A stretch of 64,000 nucleotides of DNA from Nocardioides sambongensis (GCF_006494815.1 NZ_CP041091.1:1446001-1510000), one strand, 5' to 3'; shown: positions 53,658-64,000, numbered from the stretch's first letter. Program-made: numbers and translations. Notes: generated from the sequence alone by a model not told the origin.

Positions 53658-54917
53658 ATGTCGTCCGACGCCCGCCAACGTGCCCACGCCCAGCTCCGCG
53701 GCGCGGCCGGCACGTTGAGCACCGGGGCGGTGAACCGGATCGAGGCGGACTGTCCCTGGTTCCGCGACCTGAGGGCCGAGGAACGCGCCTGGGTGGGCCA
53801 GATCGTGCAGGCCGGCATCCGCGGGTTCCTCGACTGGCTGGCCGAGGGCGACTCCCGGGTGCCCAACGACGAGGCGCTGGTCGTCTCGCTGTTCGGCGCG
53901 GTGCCCCGCACCATGGCCGGTGTCATCGACCTGCAGCAGACCGTCGACCTCTTCCGACTCACCATCGACGAGGTCGAGCAGCGGATGGAGGGCCTGCTGG
54001 ACCCGACCACCGCCGCCGAGGTGCACACCGCCGTGCTCCGCTACGGACGCGAGGCAGCGTTCGCCGCAGCCGAGGTCTACGCCCGCGCGGCCGAGCTCCG
54101 CGGCGCCTGGGACGCCCGGCTGGAGGCGCTGGTGGTCGACTCGGTGCTGCGCGCCGAGAGCGACGACGAGGTGCTCTCCCGCGCCAGCGCGGTCGGCTGG
54201 TCGGCACGCGGCCAGGTCGCGGTCGTGGTCGGCGCAGCGCCCCGGGACCAGGACGAGGCCGGGGTCTTCGACGACGTACGCCGTGCCGCTCGCGCCACCG
54301 GCATCGACGCACTCTGCGCGGTCCAGGGGCACCTTCTCGTGGTCATCCTGGGCGGCGTCTCCGACCCGGAGAAGGCCGCCCACCGTCTCCTCCCCTGGTA
54401 CGACGACGGCCCGGTCGTCGTCGGTCCGGTGGCCGCCGACCTCTCCCACGCCCACGCCTCGGCGCGTGCGGCCCTGGGCGGCCTGCGCGCGGCCAGCGGC
54501 TGGCCGGAGGCGCCGCGCCCGGTGGGCGCACACGACCTGCTCCCCGAGCGCATCGTGGCGGGCGACGCGGAGGCCCGGCGCGAGGCGATCGAGGCGGTCT
54601 ACCGACCGATCGCGTCGGCGCGGGGGTCCCTGGTCGAGACGCTGTCGACGTACCTCGCGCAGGGTGCGGCCATCGAGGCCACCGCCCGGGCGCTCTTCGT
54701 CCACGCCAACACCGTGCGCTACCGCCTGGCACAGATCGCCGAGCTCACCGGCTTCACCCCCAACCGGGCCCGGGACGCGTTGGTGCTCCAGCTGGCCCTG
54801 GTGCTCGGACGCCAGGCCGACGCCGCAGGCCAGGCCGCGCAGCGCGCGCACCTGCCTCGGCTGTCCAACGCCCCGCAGGAGGCCGACGACGGCGACGAGA
54901 GCGCCGGGGACCTCTGA
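53658..54917 (+). CDS. fasR: PucR-family fatty-acid synthesis regulator (FasR-like)
   Basis: This 419-aa regulator has an N-terminal ~150-residue domain (GTLSTGAVNRIEADCPWFRD), a GGDEF-like middle and a C-terminal PucR helix-turn-helix (TARALFVHANTVRYRLAQIA, ELTGFTPNRARDALVLQLAL). The same gene immediately precedes fabD in Streptomyces, where FasR activates fabD-fabH-acpP-fabF. The position here is identical, so the name is transferred on family plus synteny. The tail (SAGDL) is acidic. Confidence 0.88.
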   Translation: MSSDARQRAHAQLRGAAGTLSTGAVNRIEADCPWFRDLRAEERAWVGQIVQAGIRGFLDWLAEGDSRVPNDEALVVSLFGAVPRTMAGVIDLQQTVDLFRLTIDEVEQRMEGLLDPTTAAEVHTAVLRYGREAAFAAAEVYARAAELRGAWDARLEALVVDSVLRAESDDEVLSRASAVGWSARGQVAVVVGAAPRDQDEAGVFDDVRRAARATGIDALCAVQGHLLVVILGGVSDPEKAAHRLLPWYDDGPVVVGPVAADLSHAHASARAALGGLRAASGWPEAPRPVGAHDLLPERIVAGDAEARREAIEAVYRPIASARGSLVETLSTYLAQGAAIEATARALFVHANTVRYRLAQIAELTGFTPNRARDALVLQLALVLGRQADAAGQAAQRAHLPRLSNAPQEADDGDESAGDL

Positions 54918-54918
54918 C

Positions 54919-54935
54919 TTGTAGGATCTCTACAA
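54919..54935. promoter_or_regulatory. Candidate operator/promoter element ahead of fabD
   Basis: TTGTAG-GATCT-CTACAA is an inverted repeat with 6-bp arms lying 2 bp after the fasR stop and 69 bp before the fabD start. It contains TAGGAT, a plausible -10 element. FasR binding is suggested by position only. Confidence 0.45.
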
Positions 54936-55003
54936 AGAGCGACACGACAAGTTCGTGGGGCAGGCAGGCGCCCCTGCCTGGCCCGACCCGTCAGGCTGGA
55001 CGT

Positions 55004-55948
55004 GTGCTCGTGATCGTCGCCCCCGGACAGGGATCCCAGACTGCCGGCTTCCTCCGCCCCTGGCTCGCAGACTCCACGTTAGCGGCGCGGCTGGAGTGGC
55101 TCGGCGCCGTCGCCGGCCTGGATCTGGCCCACTACGGCACCGACGCCGACGACGACTCGATCCGGGACACCCGGATCGCCCAGCCGCTGCTGGTCGCCAC
55201 CGGGCTGGTGGCGGCGCTGGAGCTCTTCCCGCGTCCTGCGGAGGCATTCCCCACCGTCGGCGCGGTGACCGGGCACAGCGTCGGTGAGATCACCGCGGCT
55301 GCGGGCGCCCGGGTGATCAGCGCGGAGCAGGCGATGGTGCTGGTCCGCGAGCGCGGCAAGGCGATGGCTGAGGCCTCCGCGACCACGCCCACCGGGATGA
55401 CGGCCGTGCTCGGTGGCGACCGGGACGAGGTGCTGGCCGCGATCAAGGAGCACGACCTGACCCCCGCGAACGACAACGGCCCCGGCCAGATCGTCGCTGC
55501 CGGCACCCTCGAGCAGCTCGAGGCGTTCGCCGCGGCACCGCCGGCCAAGGCCAAGCTGCGCCCCCTCTCGGTCGCGGGCGCCTTCCACTCCTCGCACATG
55601 GCGCCGGCGGTCGAGCACGTCACGCGGCTCTCCCGGTCGGTGTCGGTGCACGAGGCACGCACGCCGTTCATCTCCAACGCCGACGGCTCCGTGGTCCGGG
55701 ACGGGCGTGAGGTGCTCACCAAGATCGTCGGTCAGATAGCCCGCCCCGTGCGCTGGGACCTGTGCTTGGAGACCATGTCCGAAAGCGGCGTCACCGGCAT
55801 CCTGGAGCTGCCACCCGCGGGCACGCTGACCGGCATCGCCAAACGCTACTTCCGCGGAGCGACCCCACCGGTGGAGACCTTCGCCCTCAACGAGCCCGAC
55901 CAGATCGACGAAGCGCGCGCCTTCGCCGAGAAGCACGGTGCGGCATGA
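55004..55948 (+). CDS. fabD: Malonyl-CoA:ACP malonyltransferase
   Basis: It charges ACP with malonate for fatty-acid elongation. The 314-aa protein has VIVAPGQGSQTAGFLRPWL at the start (GQGSQ), the nucleophile motif GAVTGHSVGEITAAAGA, the Arg in VLVRERGKAM and the catalytic His in SVAGAFHSSHMAPA. It is the first gene of the fabD-fabH-acpP-fabF operon and overlaps fabH by 4 bp (ATGA). The GTG start at 55004 leaves no leader. Confidence 0.95.
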   Translation: MLVIVAPGQGSQTAGFLRPWLADSTLAARLEWLGAVAGLDLAHYGTDADDDSIRDTRIAQPLLVATGLVAALELFPRPAEAFPTVGAVTGHSVGEITAAAGARVISAEQAMVLVRERGKAMAEASATTPTGMTAVLGGDRDEVLAAIKEHDLTPANDNGPGQIVAAGTLEQLEAFAAAPPAKAKLRPLSVAGAFHSSHMAPAVEHVTRLSRSVSVHEARTPFISNADGSVVRDGREVLTKIVGQIARPVRWDLCLETMSESGVTGILELPPAGTLTGIAKRYFRGATPPVETFALNEPDQIDEARAFAEKHGAA

Positions 55949-56928
55949 CCCCCGACATGCCCGCGCTGACCACAGACCCCGGGGCGTCGCACACCGCGGT
56001 GCTCGGCATCGGCAGTTACCGCCCCTCCCTGGTGGTGCCGAACGCCGACATCGTGGACGCCATCGACTCGAGCGATGAATGGATCCAGCAACGCTCGGGA
56101 ATCCGGCAACGCCGTCGTGCTGCAGACCACGAGACGGTGCCGATGATGGCGGTTGCGGCGTCCCGGCAAGCCCTCGAGCGGGCCGGGCTGGACGCCCGGC
56201 AGGTCGACTGTGTCGTCGTCGCCACGGTCAGCCACCTGCTGCAGACCCCGTCGGCAGCGACCGCCGTCGCCCACGAGCTCGGCACCGACCGGGCCGCTGC
56301 CTTCGACATCTCGGCGGCCTGCGCGGGCTTCTGCCACGGCGTCGCCCTCGCCGACAGCCTGGTCCGCAGCGGCAGCGCCCGCCACGTCCTGGTGATCGGT
56401 GTCGAGCGGCTCAGCGACATGACCGACACCACCGACCGCGGCACCGCCTTCCTCTTCGCCGACGGCGCCGGCGCCGTCGTCATCGGACCGTCGGACACGC
56501 CCGGCATCGGCCCGGTCGTGTGGGGCTCCGACGGCGAGCAGTACGACCTGATCCGCTCGATCAGCACCGAGGACCCGCGGCTGACGATGCAGGGCCGCGC
56601 GGTCTTCCGCTGGGCGTCCTTCGAGATGGCCAAGATCGCCCAGCAGGCCCTGGACCGGGCCGGCGTACGGGCCGAGGACCTGGACTGCTTCATCCCGCAC
56701 CAGGCGAACAACCGGATCACCGACACGATGGTCCGGGCGATGAAGCTCCCCTCGTCGGTCCGGGTCGCCCGCGATATCGTCGACGCCGGCAACACCTCGG
56801 CCGCATCGATCCCGCTCGCGCTGGACCGGATGATCGCCGACGGCGACGCCCGGTCGGGCGACACGGCACTCCTGATCGCCTTCGGGGCGGGTCTGGCTTA
56901 CGCCGCCCAGGTGATCGTGCTTCCCTGA
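55945..56928 (+). CDS. fabH: Beta-ketoacyl-ACP synthase III
   Basis: It starts fatty-acid synthesis by condensing an acyl-CoA primer with malonyl-ACP. The 327-aa protein has VLGIGSYRPSLVVPNADIV, EWIQQRSGIRQRR, the active-site Cys in FDISAACAGFCHGVAL, His in FIPHQANNRITDT and Asn in AGNTSAASIPLAL. The ATG overlaps the fabD stop. Actinobacterial FabH often takes branched primers; specificity cannot be read here. The acpP gene starts 84 bp downstream. Confidence 0.95.
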   Translation: MTPDMPALTTDPGASHTAVLGIGSYRPSLVVPNADIVDAIDSSDEWIQQRSGIRQRRRAADHETVPMMAVAASRQALERAGLDARQVDCVVVATVSHLLQTPSAATAVAHELGTDRAAAFDISAACAGFCHGVALADSLVRSGSARHVLVIGVERLSDMTDTTDRGTAFLFADGAGAVVIGPSDTPGIGPVVWGSDGEQYDLIRSISTEDPRLTMQGRAVFRWASFEMAKIAQQALDRAGVRAEDLDCFIPHQANNRITDTMVRAMKLPSSVRVARDIVDAGNTSAASIPLALDRMIADGDARSGDTALLIAFGAGLAYAAQVIVLP

Positions 56929-57012
56929 TACCACCCCCGGACCGGCCGCTGCCGGCTCGGGCGGCACCGCAGCACCCGTCCCACATCACCACACCCACAT
57001 GGAGAGAAATAG

Positions 57013-57258
57013 ATGAGCACCGAAGAGATCCGCAGCGCCCTCGCCGAGATCGTCAACGAGGTCGCCGGCGTCGACGCCGACGACGTACAGCTCGACAAGT
57101 CCTTCGTGGACGACCTGGACGTCGACTCGCTGTCGATGGTCGAGGTCGTGGTGGAGGCCGAGGAGAAGTTCGGCGTCACCATCCCCGACGACGAGGTGAA
57201 GAACCTCAAGACCGTGGGCGACGCCGTCTCCTACATCGAGAAGGCCCAGGCGGCCTGA
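57013..57258 (+). CDS. acpP: Acyl carrier protein
   Basis: This 81-aa acidic four-helix carrier has the phosphopantetheine attachment Ser39 in DLDVDSLSMVEVVVEAEEKF. Helix 1 is EEIRSALAEIVNEVAGV, and the C-terminus is VKNLKTVGDAVSYIEKAQAA. It shuttles acyl intermediates among FabD, FabH and FabF. A ribosome-binding site (GGAGAGAAATAG) lies just before the ATG. It sits between fabH and fabF in the standard operon order. Confidence 0.97.
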   Translation: MSTEEIRSALAEIVNEVAGVDADDVQLDKSFVDDLDVDSLSMVEVVVEAEEKFGVTIPDDEVKNLKTVGDAVSYIEKAQAA

Positions 57259-57289
57259 TCTTCCTTCGCGACGTTTCGAGAGGTCGAGC

Positions 57290-58558
57290 ATGAGTCGAAC
57301 ACGTGTCGTGGTGACCGGCCTGGGCACCACCAACCCGCTGGGTGGCGACACCGCCACCACCTGGGAGGCGATGATCGCCGGGCGCTCCGGCGTCAAGCGT
57401 CTCGCCGACATCCCTTGGGCGGCGGAGTGGGCCGGTGACCTGGCCGTTCACGTCGCGGCGCCTGCCGCCGTGGAGCCGACCGATGTTCTGGAGCGGGTGC
57501 GCGCCCGCCGACTCGACCGCTCGTCCCAGCTCGCACTGGTGGCGGCGCTCGAGGCCTGGGCGGACGCCGGCCTCGAGCAGCCGCTCGCCGACGGCGAGCT
57601 CGACGGTGACCGGATCGGTGTCGCGATGGCGTCGGGCATCGGCGGGGTCCAGACGCTGCTGACCAACTACGACGCGATGCTGGCCAAGGGCCCGCGCCGG
57701 GTCTCTCCGCTCGCCGTTCCGATGCTGATGGCGAATGCCCCGGCCGCCACGCTGAGCCTCCAGTTCGGCGCCCGCGCCGCGGTCAACACCCCGGTCTCCG
57801 CGTGCGCGTCGGGCAACGAGGCGATCGCCCTCGGCACCGACCAGATCCGCCTCGGTCGGGCCGACCTCGTCGTGGTGGGCGGCACCGAGGCCGCGATCCA
57901 CCCGCTGCCGATGGCCGCGTTCTCGAACATGATGGCGCTGTCGAAGAACGACGGGGACCCCGCGACGGTGTCCCGTCCCTGGGACACGGGCCGGGACGGC
58001 TTCGTGCTCGGCGAGGGTGCCGGCGTGCTGATCCTGGAGTCCGAGGAGCACGCACGTGCCCGCGGTGCGCGGATCTACGCCGAGGTGCTCGGCTCCGGCA
58101 TCACCGCCGACGCCCACGACATCGCGCAGCCCGACCCCGAGGGCCGCGGCGGTACCCGGGCCATCCGGCGAGCCCTCGTCGACGGCGACATCGACCCCGC
58201 CTCGGTCGCGCACGTCAACGCGCACGCCACGTCGACGCCGCAGGGCGACGTCGCGGAGTCCCTCATGCTGCATGCGGTGCTCGGTGCTGCGGCCGACCAG
58301 GTGGTGGTGACCAGCACCAAGTCCATGACCGGGCACCTGCTGGGTGGCGCCGGCGCCCTGGAGGGCGTCGCCAGTGTGCTCGCCCTGCACCACCGGCAGT
58401 CCCCGCCGACGATCAACCTGGACGAGAAGGACCCGGCGGTCGACCTGGACATCGCGACGAAGCCGCGCGACCTGCCCGTCGGCGACATCGTGGCGCTCAA
58501 CAACTCGTTCGGTTTCGGCGGCGCCAATGTCGCTGTCGCCTTCGGCAACATGGATTGA
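57290..58558 (+). CDS. fabF: Beta-ketoacyl-ACP synthase II
   Basis: It elongates acyl-ACP with malonyl-ACP. The 422-aa protein has VVVTGLGTTNPLGGDTATTW, the nucleophile Cys in NTPVSACASGNEAIALG, and the two His residues in HVNAHATSTPQGD and KSMTGHLLGGAGALEGVAS. It ends with SFGFGGANVAVAFGNMD. It is the last gene of the fab operon and is followed 13 bp later by a strong terminator. Confidence 0.96.
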   Translation: MSRTRVVVTGLGTTNPLGGDTATTWEAMIAGRSGVKRLADIPWAAEWAGDLAVHVAAPAAVEPTDVLERVRARRLDRSSQLALVAALEAWADAGLEQPLADGELDGDRIGVAMASGIGGVQTLLTNYDAMLAKGPRRVSPLAVPMLMANAPAATLSLQFGARAAVNTPVSACASGNEAIALGTDQIRLGRADLVVVGGTEAAIHPLPMAAFSNMMALSKNDGDPATVSRPWDTGRDGFVLGEGAGVLILESEEHARARGARIYAEVLGSGITADAHDIAQPDPEGRGGTRAIRRALVDGDIDPASVAHVNAHATSTPQGDVAESLMLHAVLGAAADQVVVTSTKSMTGHLLGGAGALEGVASVLALHHRQSPPTINLDEKDPAVDLDIATKPRDLPVGDIVALNNSFGFGGANVAVAFGNMD

Positions 58559-58571
58559 TCCTGGAACGACC

Positions 58572-58615
58572 AAGAGGGCCCGGCTCGGAGCGTCTGCTCC
58601 GAGCCGGGCCCTCTT
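58572..58615. terminator. Strong bidirectional hairpin terminator after fabF
   Basis: A perfect 20-bp inverted repeat (58572-58591 with 58596-58615) brackets a 4-nt loop GTCT, starting AAGAGGGCCCGG. T residues follow the plus-strand arm (CTCTTGTG) and A residues precede it. It lies between convergent fabF and DUF3145 genes, so it can stop transcription from both sides. Confidence 0.92.
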
Positions 58616-58652
58616 GTGTGGTGTCCGGTGGTTGTGCGGCGTCGTGCTGGTC

Positions 58653-59165
58653 TCAGACCACCTGGTGCAGCCAGCGCACCGGGGCGCCGTCACCCGCGTG
58701 ACGGAAGGTCTCCAGCTCGTCGTCCCACGGCTTGCCGAGCAGCTTGTCGATCTCGTTCTCGAGCGTGGTCTCCCCCATCGCGGCCCGGACCGCGCTCGCC
58801 TTGAGCCGGTCCTCGGGGATCATGATGTCGCCGTGCAGTCCGGTGACGGCGTGGAAGATGCCGAGCTCGGGGGTGTAGGAGAACCGGGCACCCTCGGTGA
58901 CAGCGGTCGGCTCCTCGGTGACCTCGAACCGGACATGGTTCCAACCGCGCAGGGCGGACGCCATCGAGGCAGCAGAACCCGCGCTGCCGGTCCAGGAGAA
59001 CTCGCAGCGGTAGGTACCGGCCTGTGCGGGTTGGGGCGTCCAGTCCGGGTTGACGGCGATGCCGAGCACACCGCCCACGGCCCACTCGATGTGCGGGCAC
59101 AACGCGGACGGTGCCGAATGGACGTAGAAAACGCCGCGGGTAGCACTGTTGTTGTTGGTCACCAC
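58653..59165 (-). CDS. DUF3145 protein
   Basis: This 170-aa protein of DUF3145 is an actinobacterial family usually found beside the fabD-fabF operon; the function is unknown. The conserved sequence includes TRGVFYVHSAPSALCPHIEW, VGGVLGIAVNPDWTPQPAQA, GSAASMASALRGWNHVRFEV and LLGKPWDDELETFRHAG near the C-terminus. It is convergent with fabF across a terminator. It is presumably transcribed from the ~205-bp region upstream, where I see no other gene. Confidence 0.92.
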   Translation of the reverse strand: MVTNNNSATRGVFYVHSAPSALCPHIEWAVGGVLGIAVNPDWTPQPAQAGTYRCEFSWTGSAGSAASMASALRGWNHVRFEVTEEPTAVTEGARFSYTPELGIFHAVTGLHGDIMIPEDRLKASAVRAAMGETTLENEIDKLLGKPWDDELETFRHAGDGAPVRWLHQVV

Positions 59166-59370
59166 AGATCTCCTCGGTCTGCCATCACTCCGGCGTGAGT
59201 TACGCCTTCCCCAGCGATCTCACGGAGCGACGACGACGGACGGACCGGCGTGACGCGTGTGGAGTTGTGCCCCCATTGTGACGCATGTGGCGGGAGGAAA
59301 CCAGTGTTTCGGCGCTCACACGCCGAACCCGAAGGCTAGCCGAACCGCACCGCGCCGACCACCCGCGAGG

Positions 59371-60306
59371 TCAGTCGGTGGCTCCGATGGAGAGGACCTC
59401 GTCGAGGACACCGCGGACGATGCCCAGGCCACCCAGGTGGCTCTCCCCGTCGATGGTCGACATCGTGGCGTCGGGAAGCCGATCCACGACGTGTTGCCCG
59501 TGGCGGAACGGCACGATGTGGTCCTCGTCCCCGTGCCACCAGCGCACCGGCACCGCGACGTCGGCCAGGTCGAACCCCCACTCACGGGTGAAGAGAACCA
59601 GGTCGGCCAGGGGCGCCGAGGTCTGGAACCGAGCACCGTTCAACAGGTCGTCGAGGAACATCGCCTTGAACTCCGGGCGGGCCAGCAGGTTCTTGTCGCC
59701 AGCCGGCTGCACCGCGGCGTAGAGGTCGAGGGCGGCGCCGGCCAAGGGCTTCACGGCGCGGATCGTCCCGGTGAGAGCCGCACCGATCGGCACCCGGCCG
59801 GCCTCCAGCAGGGGCGCCAGACGCACAGCCAGGCGGATCGGTCCACCGTCGACAGCGTCCACGCCCAGCGTCGGCGCGACGCCGCCGAGCACCGCCACTC
59901 CGGGCACACGGTCGGCCAGCAGCGCACCGGCAGCCAGAGCATAGGGACCGCCGCCGGAGAGCCCGATCACCCGCGCCCGGTCCACGCCCACGGCGTCCAG
60001 CAGCCGTTCCAGGTCGCCGACCCAGTCCGCGATGCTCGAGTAGAGGTGGGGTGTCGACGTACCGATCCCGGGGCGGTCGACTGCGACGATCCGGAAGCCC
60101 GCCTCCAGCGCGTAGGCGCGCGCCTCCAAGGGGATCTGTCGCCGGCCGCCGGGGGTGCCGTGCATCCACACCAGGGCTGGACCCCGAGCCGAGCCGTACT
60201 CGGCAAAGCTCAGGCGCCGGCCGTCGCGCACCGCGACGCTGCCCTCCAGGGTGGGCCGCTCCAGGGCTGTGATCGGCGAGGTCCGCCCGCGAGCCCCCAT
60301 CAGCAT
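59371..60306 (-). CDS. Alpha/beta-hydrolase fold protein
   Basis: This 311-aa serine hydrolase has the oxyanion region GPALVWMHGTPGGRRQIPLE, the nucleophile elbow VIGLSGGGPYALAAGALLA, an acid residue in VRWWHGDEDHIVPFRHG and the catalytic His in TIDGESHLGGLG. The ATG at 60306 (or 60300) suits a leaderless N-terminus; the longer frame upstream would overlap the divergent gene. The substrate is unknown. It shares only the fold with the hydrolase at 52.5 kb. Confidence 0.88.
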   Translation of the reverse strand: MLMGARGRTSPITALERPTLEGSVAVRDGRRLSFAEYGSARGPALVWMHGTPGGRRQIPLEARAYALEAGFRIVAVDRPGIGTSTPHLYSSIADWVGDLERLLDAVGVDRARVIGLSGGGPYALAAGALLADRVPGVAVLGGVAPTLGVDAVDGGPIRLAVRLAPLLEAGRVPIGAALTGTIRAVKPLAGAALDLYAAVQPAGDKNLLARPEFKAMFLDDLLNGARFQTSAPLADLVLFTREWGFDLADVAVPVRWWHGDEDHIVPFRHGQHVVDRLPDATMSTIDGESHLGGLGIVRGVLDEVLSIGATD

Positions 60307-60362
60307 GCCCAGGAGTCTGACACGGGCGCACGTCCGGGCTCGGCGTGTCCTACCCTTCGAGC

Positions 60363-60941
60363 ATGAGCGGCGGACCCAGCGCCACCCCGACCGAGCCGGA
60401 CTCGAGGATCGACGGACTCGCACCGCCTCACCTGCGACGACCTGCTCGTCGGCAGCGATGGCGGAAGGTCCTGGCGGCCGTGCTCGCCGTGACCGTCGTG
60501 GCCGGCTGGGTGACCTGGTACGTCCTCACGCCGACCGAGCTCCCCACCGACGACCGGGAGGTCATCGCCAGCGGCGTCAGCGGTCAGTCTCTCTATGTCG
60601 GCATGTTCAGCGCGCCCGACGGCTTCGAGCGCACCCTCCATCTGGACGGCGTGAAGGTCAGCGCGACCGCCAGCGCGCCGGTGACCGTGACCCCCTGGCT
60701 GTGCCAGGGCGGCACGGTGGGCGTGACCACCGCACCACGGCAGTTCTGCACCACGTTGGAGGACCCCGAAGGCGCCGAGCTGAGCACCGGCGACTCGATC
60801 GTGGTGGAGGTCAACGGGGACGAGGCGGCGATCGCCGAGGTCGACCGGATCAGGATCGGGTTCCGCGAGGACCTCCGCTGGGGCACCCATCCGGCGGGAC
60901 ATGCCGGCGCCCGGGTCACCCTGATCCCCGCCGGCAGCTGA
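60363..60941 (+). CDS. Single-pass membrane protein of unknown function
   Basis: This 192-aa protein has a basic N-terminus (HLRRPARRQRWRK), one transmembrane helix (VLAAVLAVTVVAGWVTWYVL) and an extracytoplasmic domain of ~125 residues. The domain has two Cys (WLCQGG and QFCTT) that may form a disulfide. Its beta-rich pattern suggests a secreted or periplasm-facing fold, but I do not recognise the family. It diverges from the hydrolase gene and ends directly against the next, convergent gene. Confidence 0.7.
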   Translation: MSGGPSATPTEPDSRIDGLAPPHLRRPARRQRWRKVLAAVLAVTVVAGWVTWYVLTPTELPTDDREVIASGVSGQSLYVGMFSAPDGFERTLHLDGVKVSATASAPVTVTPWLCQGGTVGVTTAPRQFCTTLEDPEGAELSTGDSIVVEVNGDEAAIAEVDRIRIGFREDLRWGTHPAGHAGARVTLIPAGS

Positions 60942-61806
60942 TCAGGGCGTGCGGTTCTCCAGCGCCGCGGCACGATCTGCGGCGTCGGTGATCTCCTCGC
61001 CGTCGATGGCGTGCGTCCGGTGGAACCAGGTCAGCGCGTCCTGCTCACGTCCGGCCGCCTCGAGCGTGTCGGCATAGGCGTAGCGCAGCCGCACCACCCA
61101 GGCGTCCCGGGACTTGTTGTTCAGCGGGGCGAGCTCGAGAGTGCGCAGTGCAGCATCGAGCTGGCCGAGGTCGCGCCGGGCACCGGCTTCGACGATCGTC
61201 ATCTCCGCCTTGGCGGGAGCCTCGAACTTGGCGACGGACGGGTTCTTGGCCAACTCCAGCGCGCGCGTGGCGTTGCCCAGCGCACGGTGGCAGTCCGCCA
61301 TGATCGGCAGGTACGCGGTCGCGCCGTTCATCCGCTTCGCAGCACGCAGCTCGGCGAGCGCCTCGGCGTAGTGACCTGCCGCGTAGGCGGTCTCCCCCGC
61401 TGCCTCACGCACGACAGCCAGACGCGAGGCGCGCGCCCGCGCCGCGAGCGCGTGCTGGTACGCCGTCTCCGGCTCGTCGTCGATCAACGCGCCGGCCGCG
61501 GCCAGGTGGCGTGCCACCCGCGCGGCAAGCTTCTCCGGCAGACCCTTGAGCTGGGCCCGAACGTCCGCGGAGAGCTCCTTGCCGGTGATCTCCTCCGGCA
61601 GCGGCGGACCGTCGTAGACCGCCTGGTCCTTCGTCCGGGGTCCGCGCTCGTCCCGGTCCGGACGCGGGCCGTTCGAGCGAGGCTTGCCGCCGCTGGGACG
61701 ACCCCGTCCGGCGCCAGCGCCGGAGCGCGACTTGTTCGATGACTTGGAGTCCGGTCGTCCCGGACGGCCGCCGTTACGGCGGGAACCTTGGTCAGCCACG
61801 ACCATC
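60942..61806 (-). CDS. TPR-like repeat protein
   Basis: This 288-aa protein has a disordered, basic, Gly/Arg/Ser-rich N-terminus of about 75 residues (NGGRPGRPDSKSSNKSRSGA) and a helical C-terminal domain of repeated ~34-residue units typical of tetratricopeptide repeats (AAGHYAEALAELRAAKRMNG, LGQLDAALRTLELAPLNNKS, EAAGREQDALTWFHRTHAID). The ATG at 61806 begins VVADQGSRRNGG. Homologues occur in Actinobacteria with no assigned role; the basic tail might bind nucleic acid. It lies just downstream of an rRNA operon. Confidence 0.83.
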
Positions 61807-61838
61807 TCTCTTCTCGTATGACGAAGTGGTGTAAATAG

Positions 61839-61870
61839 ACTAGAGGCCACCCGAAGGTGGCCCCTAGTCT
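61839..61870 (-). terminator. Terminator of the rRNA operon
   Basis: GACTAG-a-GGCCACC (61839-61852) and GGTGGCC-c-CTAGTC (61857-61870) form a stem of 13 paired bases with one mismatch and a CGAA loop. It lies 46 bp beyond the 5S gene on the minus strand and is followed by TATTTACA. Confidence 0.8.
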
Positions 61871-61915
61871 GCAGCGGCGCGTCGGCGGACGCGACCCACG
61901 CTGCTCAATGTTTGT

Positions 61916-62032
61916 CCGGCGGCGTCCTACTCTCCCACAGCCTCTCGGTTGCAGTACCATCGGCGCTGGCAGGCTTAACTTCCGGGTTCGGTATGGGACC
62001 GGGTGTTTCCCTGCCGCTATGGCCGCCGTAAC
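61916..62032 (-). rRNA. rrf: 5S rRNA
   Basis: On the minus strand the gene begins GTTACGGCGGCCATAGCGG and contains the universal CCCATACCGAACCCGGAAGT, ending GGACGCCGCC paired with the 5' end. It is about 117 nt, normal for Actinobacteria, and the last gene of an rRNA operon transcribed leftward. Confidence 0.95.
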
Positions 62033-62271
62033 TCTGTTACCCCATCACTCCCCCCGCTTGTGTCCCTGGTGCCCGCGGGGTGTGTGCCGCCGGGTGTGGG
62101 GTTGGGGGGTGGGGTGGTCTGTTGATTCTCCACGATCTGATTCACCATCACCATGATCTGGTGATCTGGTGATCGTGTGGACGCGAGTGTTGTTGTCTTG
62201 CGCGGTGTCCCATTTCATGTCCCAAACAAACAGACAGTCTTTGTTTGTTGGGTGTGTTGGGGATTTGTTGT
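62033..62271 (-). other. 23S-5S intergenic spacer
   Basis: This is about 240 bp of non-coding spacer between 23S and 5S on the minus strand. It is relatively AT-rich compared with the surroundings and contains short repeats but no tRNA that I can fold. Confidence 0.7.

Positions 62272-64000
<1,729 letters not shown>

Overview
The window is a very G+C-rich, gene-dense stretch of an actinobacterial chromosome, most likely Nocardioidaceae (Nocardioides-like). This rests on marker families largely confined to Actinobacteria (DUF3159, DUF3710, DUF3093, DUF4235, DUF4193, DUF3052, DUF3145, an AhpE-type peroxiredoxin), on homodimeric AceE, and on blocks collinear with the mycobacterial Rv2690c-Rv2701c and Rv2228c-Rv2230c regions. 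I see no prophage, insertion sequence or CRISPR array.

Layout. (1) 1-8.8 kb: an APC-type permease diverges from two TrkA K+-regulatory proteins; then DUF3159, an OB-fold protein, DUF3710, dUTPase, DUF3093, DUF4235, DUF4193, an inositol-monophosphatase-family enzyme and ferrochelatase. (2) 8.8-14.1 kb: MFS transporter, aldonolactone oxidase, histidine phosphatase, coiled-coil/zinc-ribbon protein, Nif3-like protein. (3) 14.1-36.7 kb: a large aerobic cobalamin locus with four cobalamin riboswitches: cobG-cobH-cobIJ; cobM and a Nudix-cobL fusion; chlID-bluB-cobO-cobB-cobC; cbtB-cbtA-cobD; and cobN-cobF-cobQ-cobK. cobA, cobP/cobU, cobS and cobT are not in the window. (4) 36.6-46.5 kb: an AMP-forming acyl-CoA synthetase; a signalling module (acidic-tailed membrane protein, histidine kinase, OmpR-type regulator, Ser/Thr kinase, secreted Arg/Lys/Asn-rich protein) with the same palindrome in front of both structural genes; and a CitMHS transporter-AtuA operon divergent from a LysR regulator. 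(5) 46.5-58.6 kb: tRNA-Val(UAC), AhpE-like peroxiredoxin plus acyl-CoA synthetase, DUF3052, aceE, an alpha/beta hydrolase, and the FasR-fabD-fabH-acpP-fabF fatty-acid-synthesis operon closed by a perfect 20-bp-stem terminator. (6) 58.6-64 kb: DUF3145, a second alpha/beta hydrolase, a membrane protein, a TPR-like protein, then the 3' end of an rRNA operon on the minus strand (5S and partial 23S).

How it works together. The cobalamin genes cover most of the oxygen-dependent route from precorrin-2 to adenosylcobinamide, with cobalt uptake by CbtAB, cobalt insertion by CobN plus a ChlI/ChlD-type protein instead of CobS/CobT, and BluB for the lower ligand. The riboswitches should repress these units when B12 is plentiful. 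The aceE-FasR-fab block links acetyl-CoA supply to fatty-acid elongation.

Caution. Twelve otherwise conserved genes are each broken by a single missing G or C (two in chlID; thirteen sites in all), usually in a short G/C run. The uniform error type points to sequencing deletions, so I annotate these as genes with frameshifts and give the merged coordinates.
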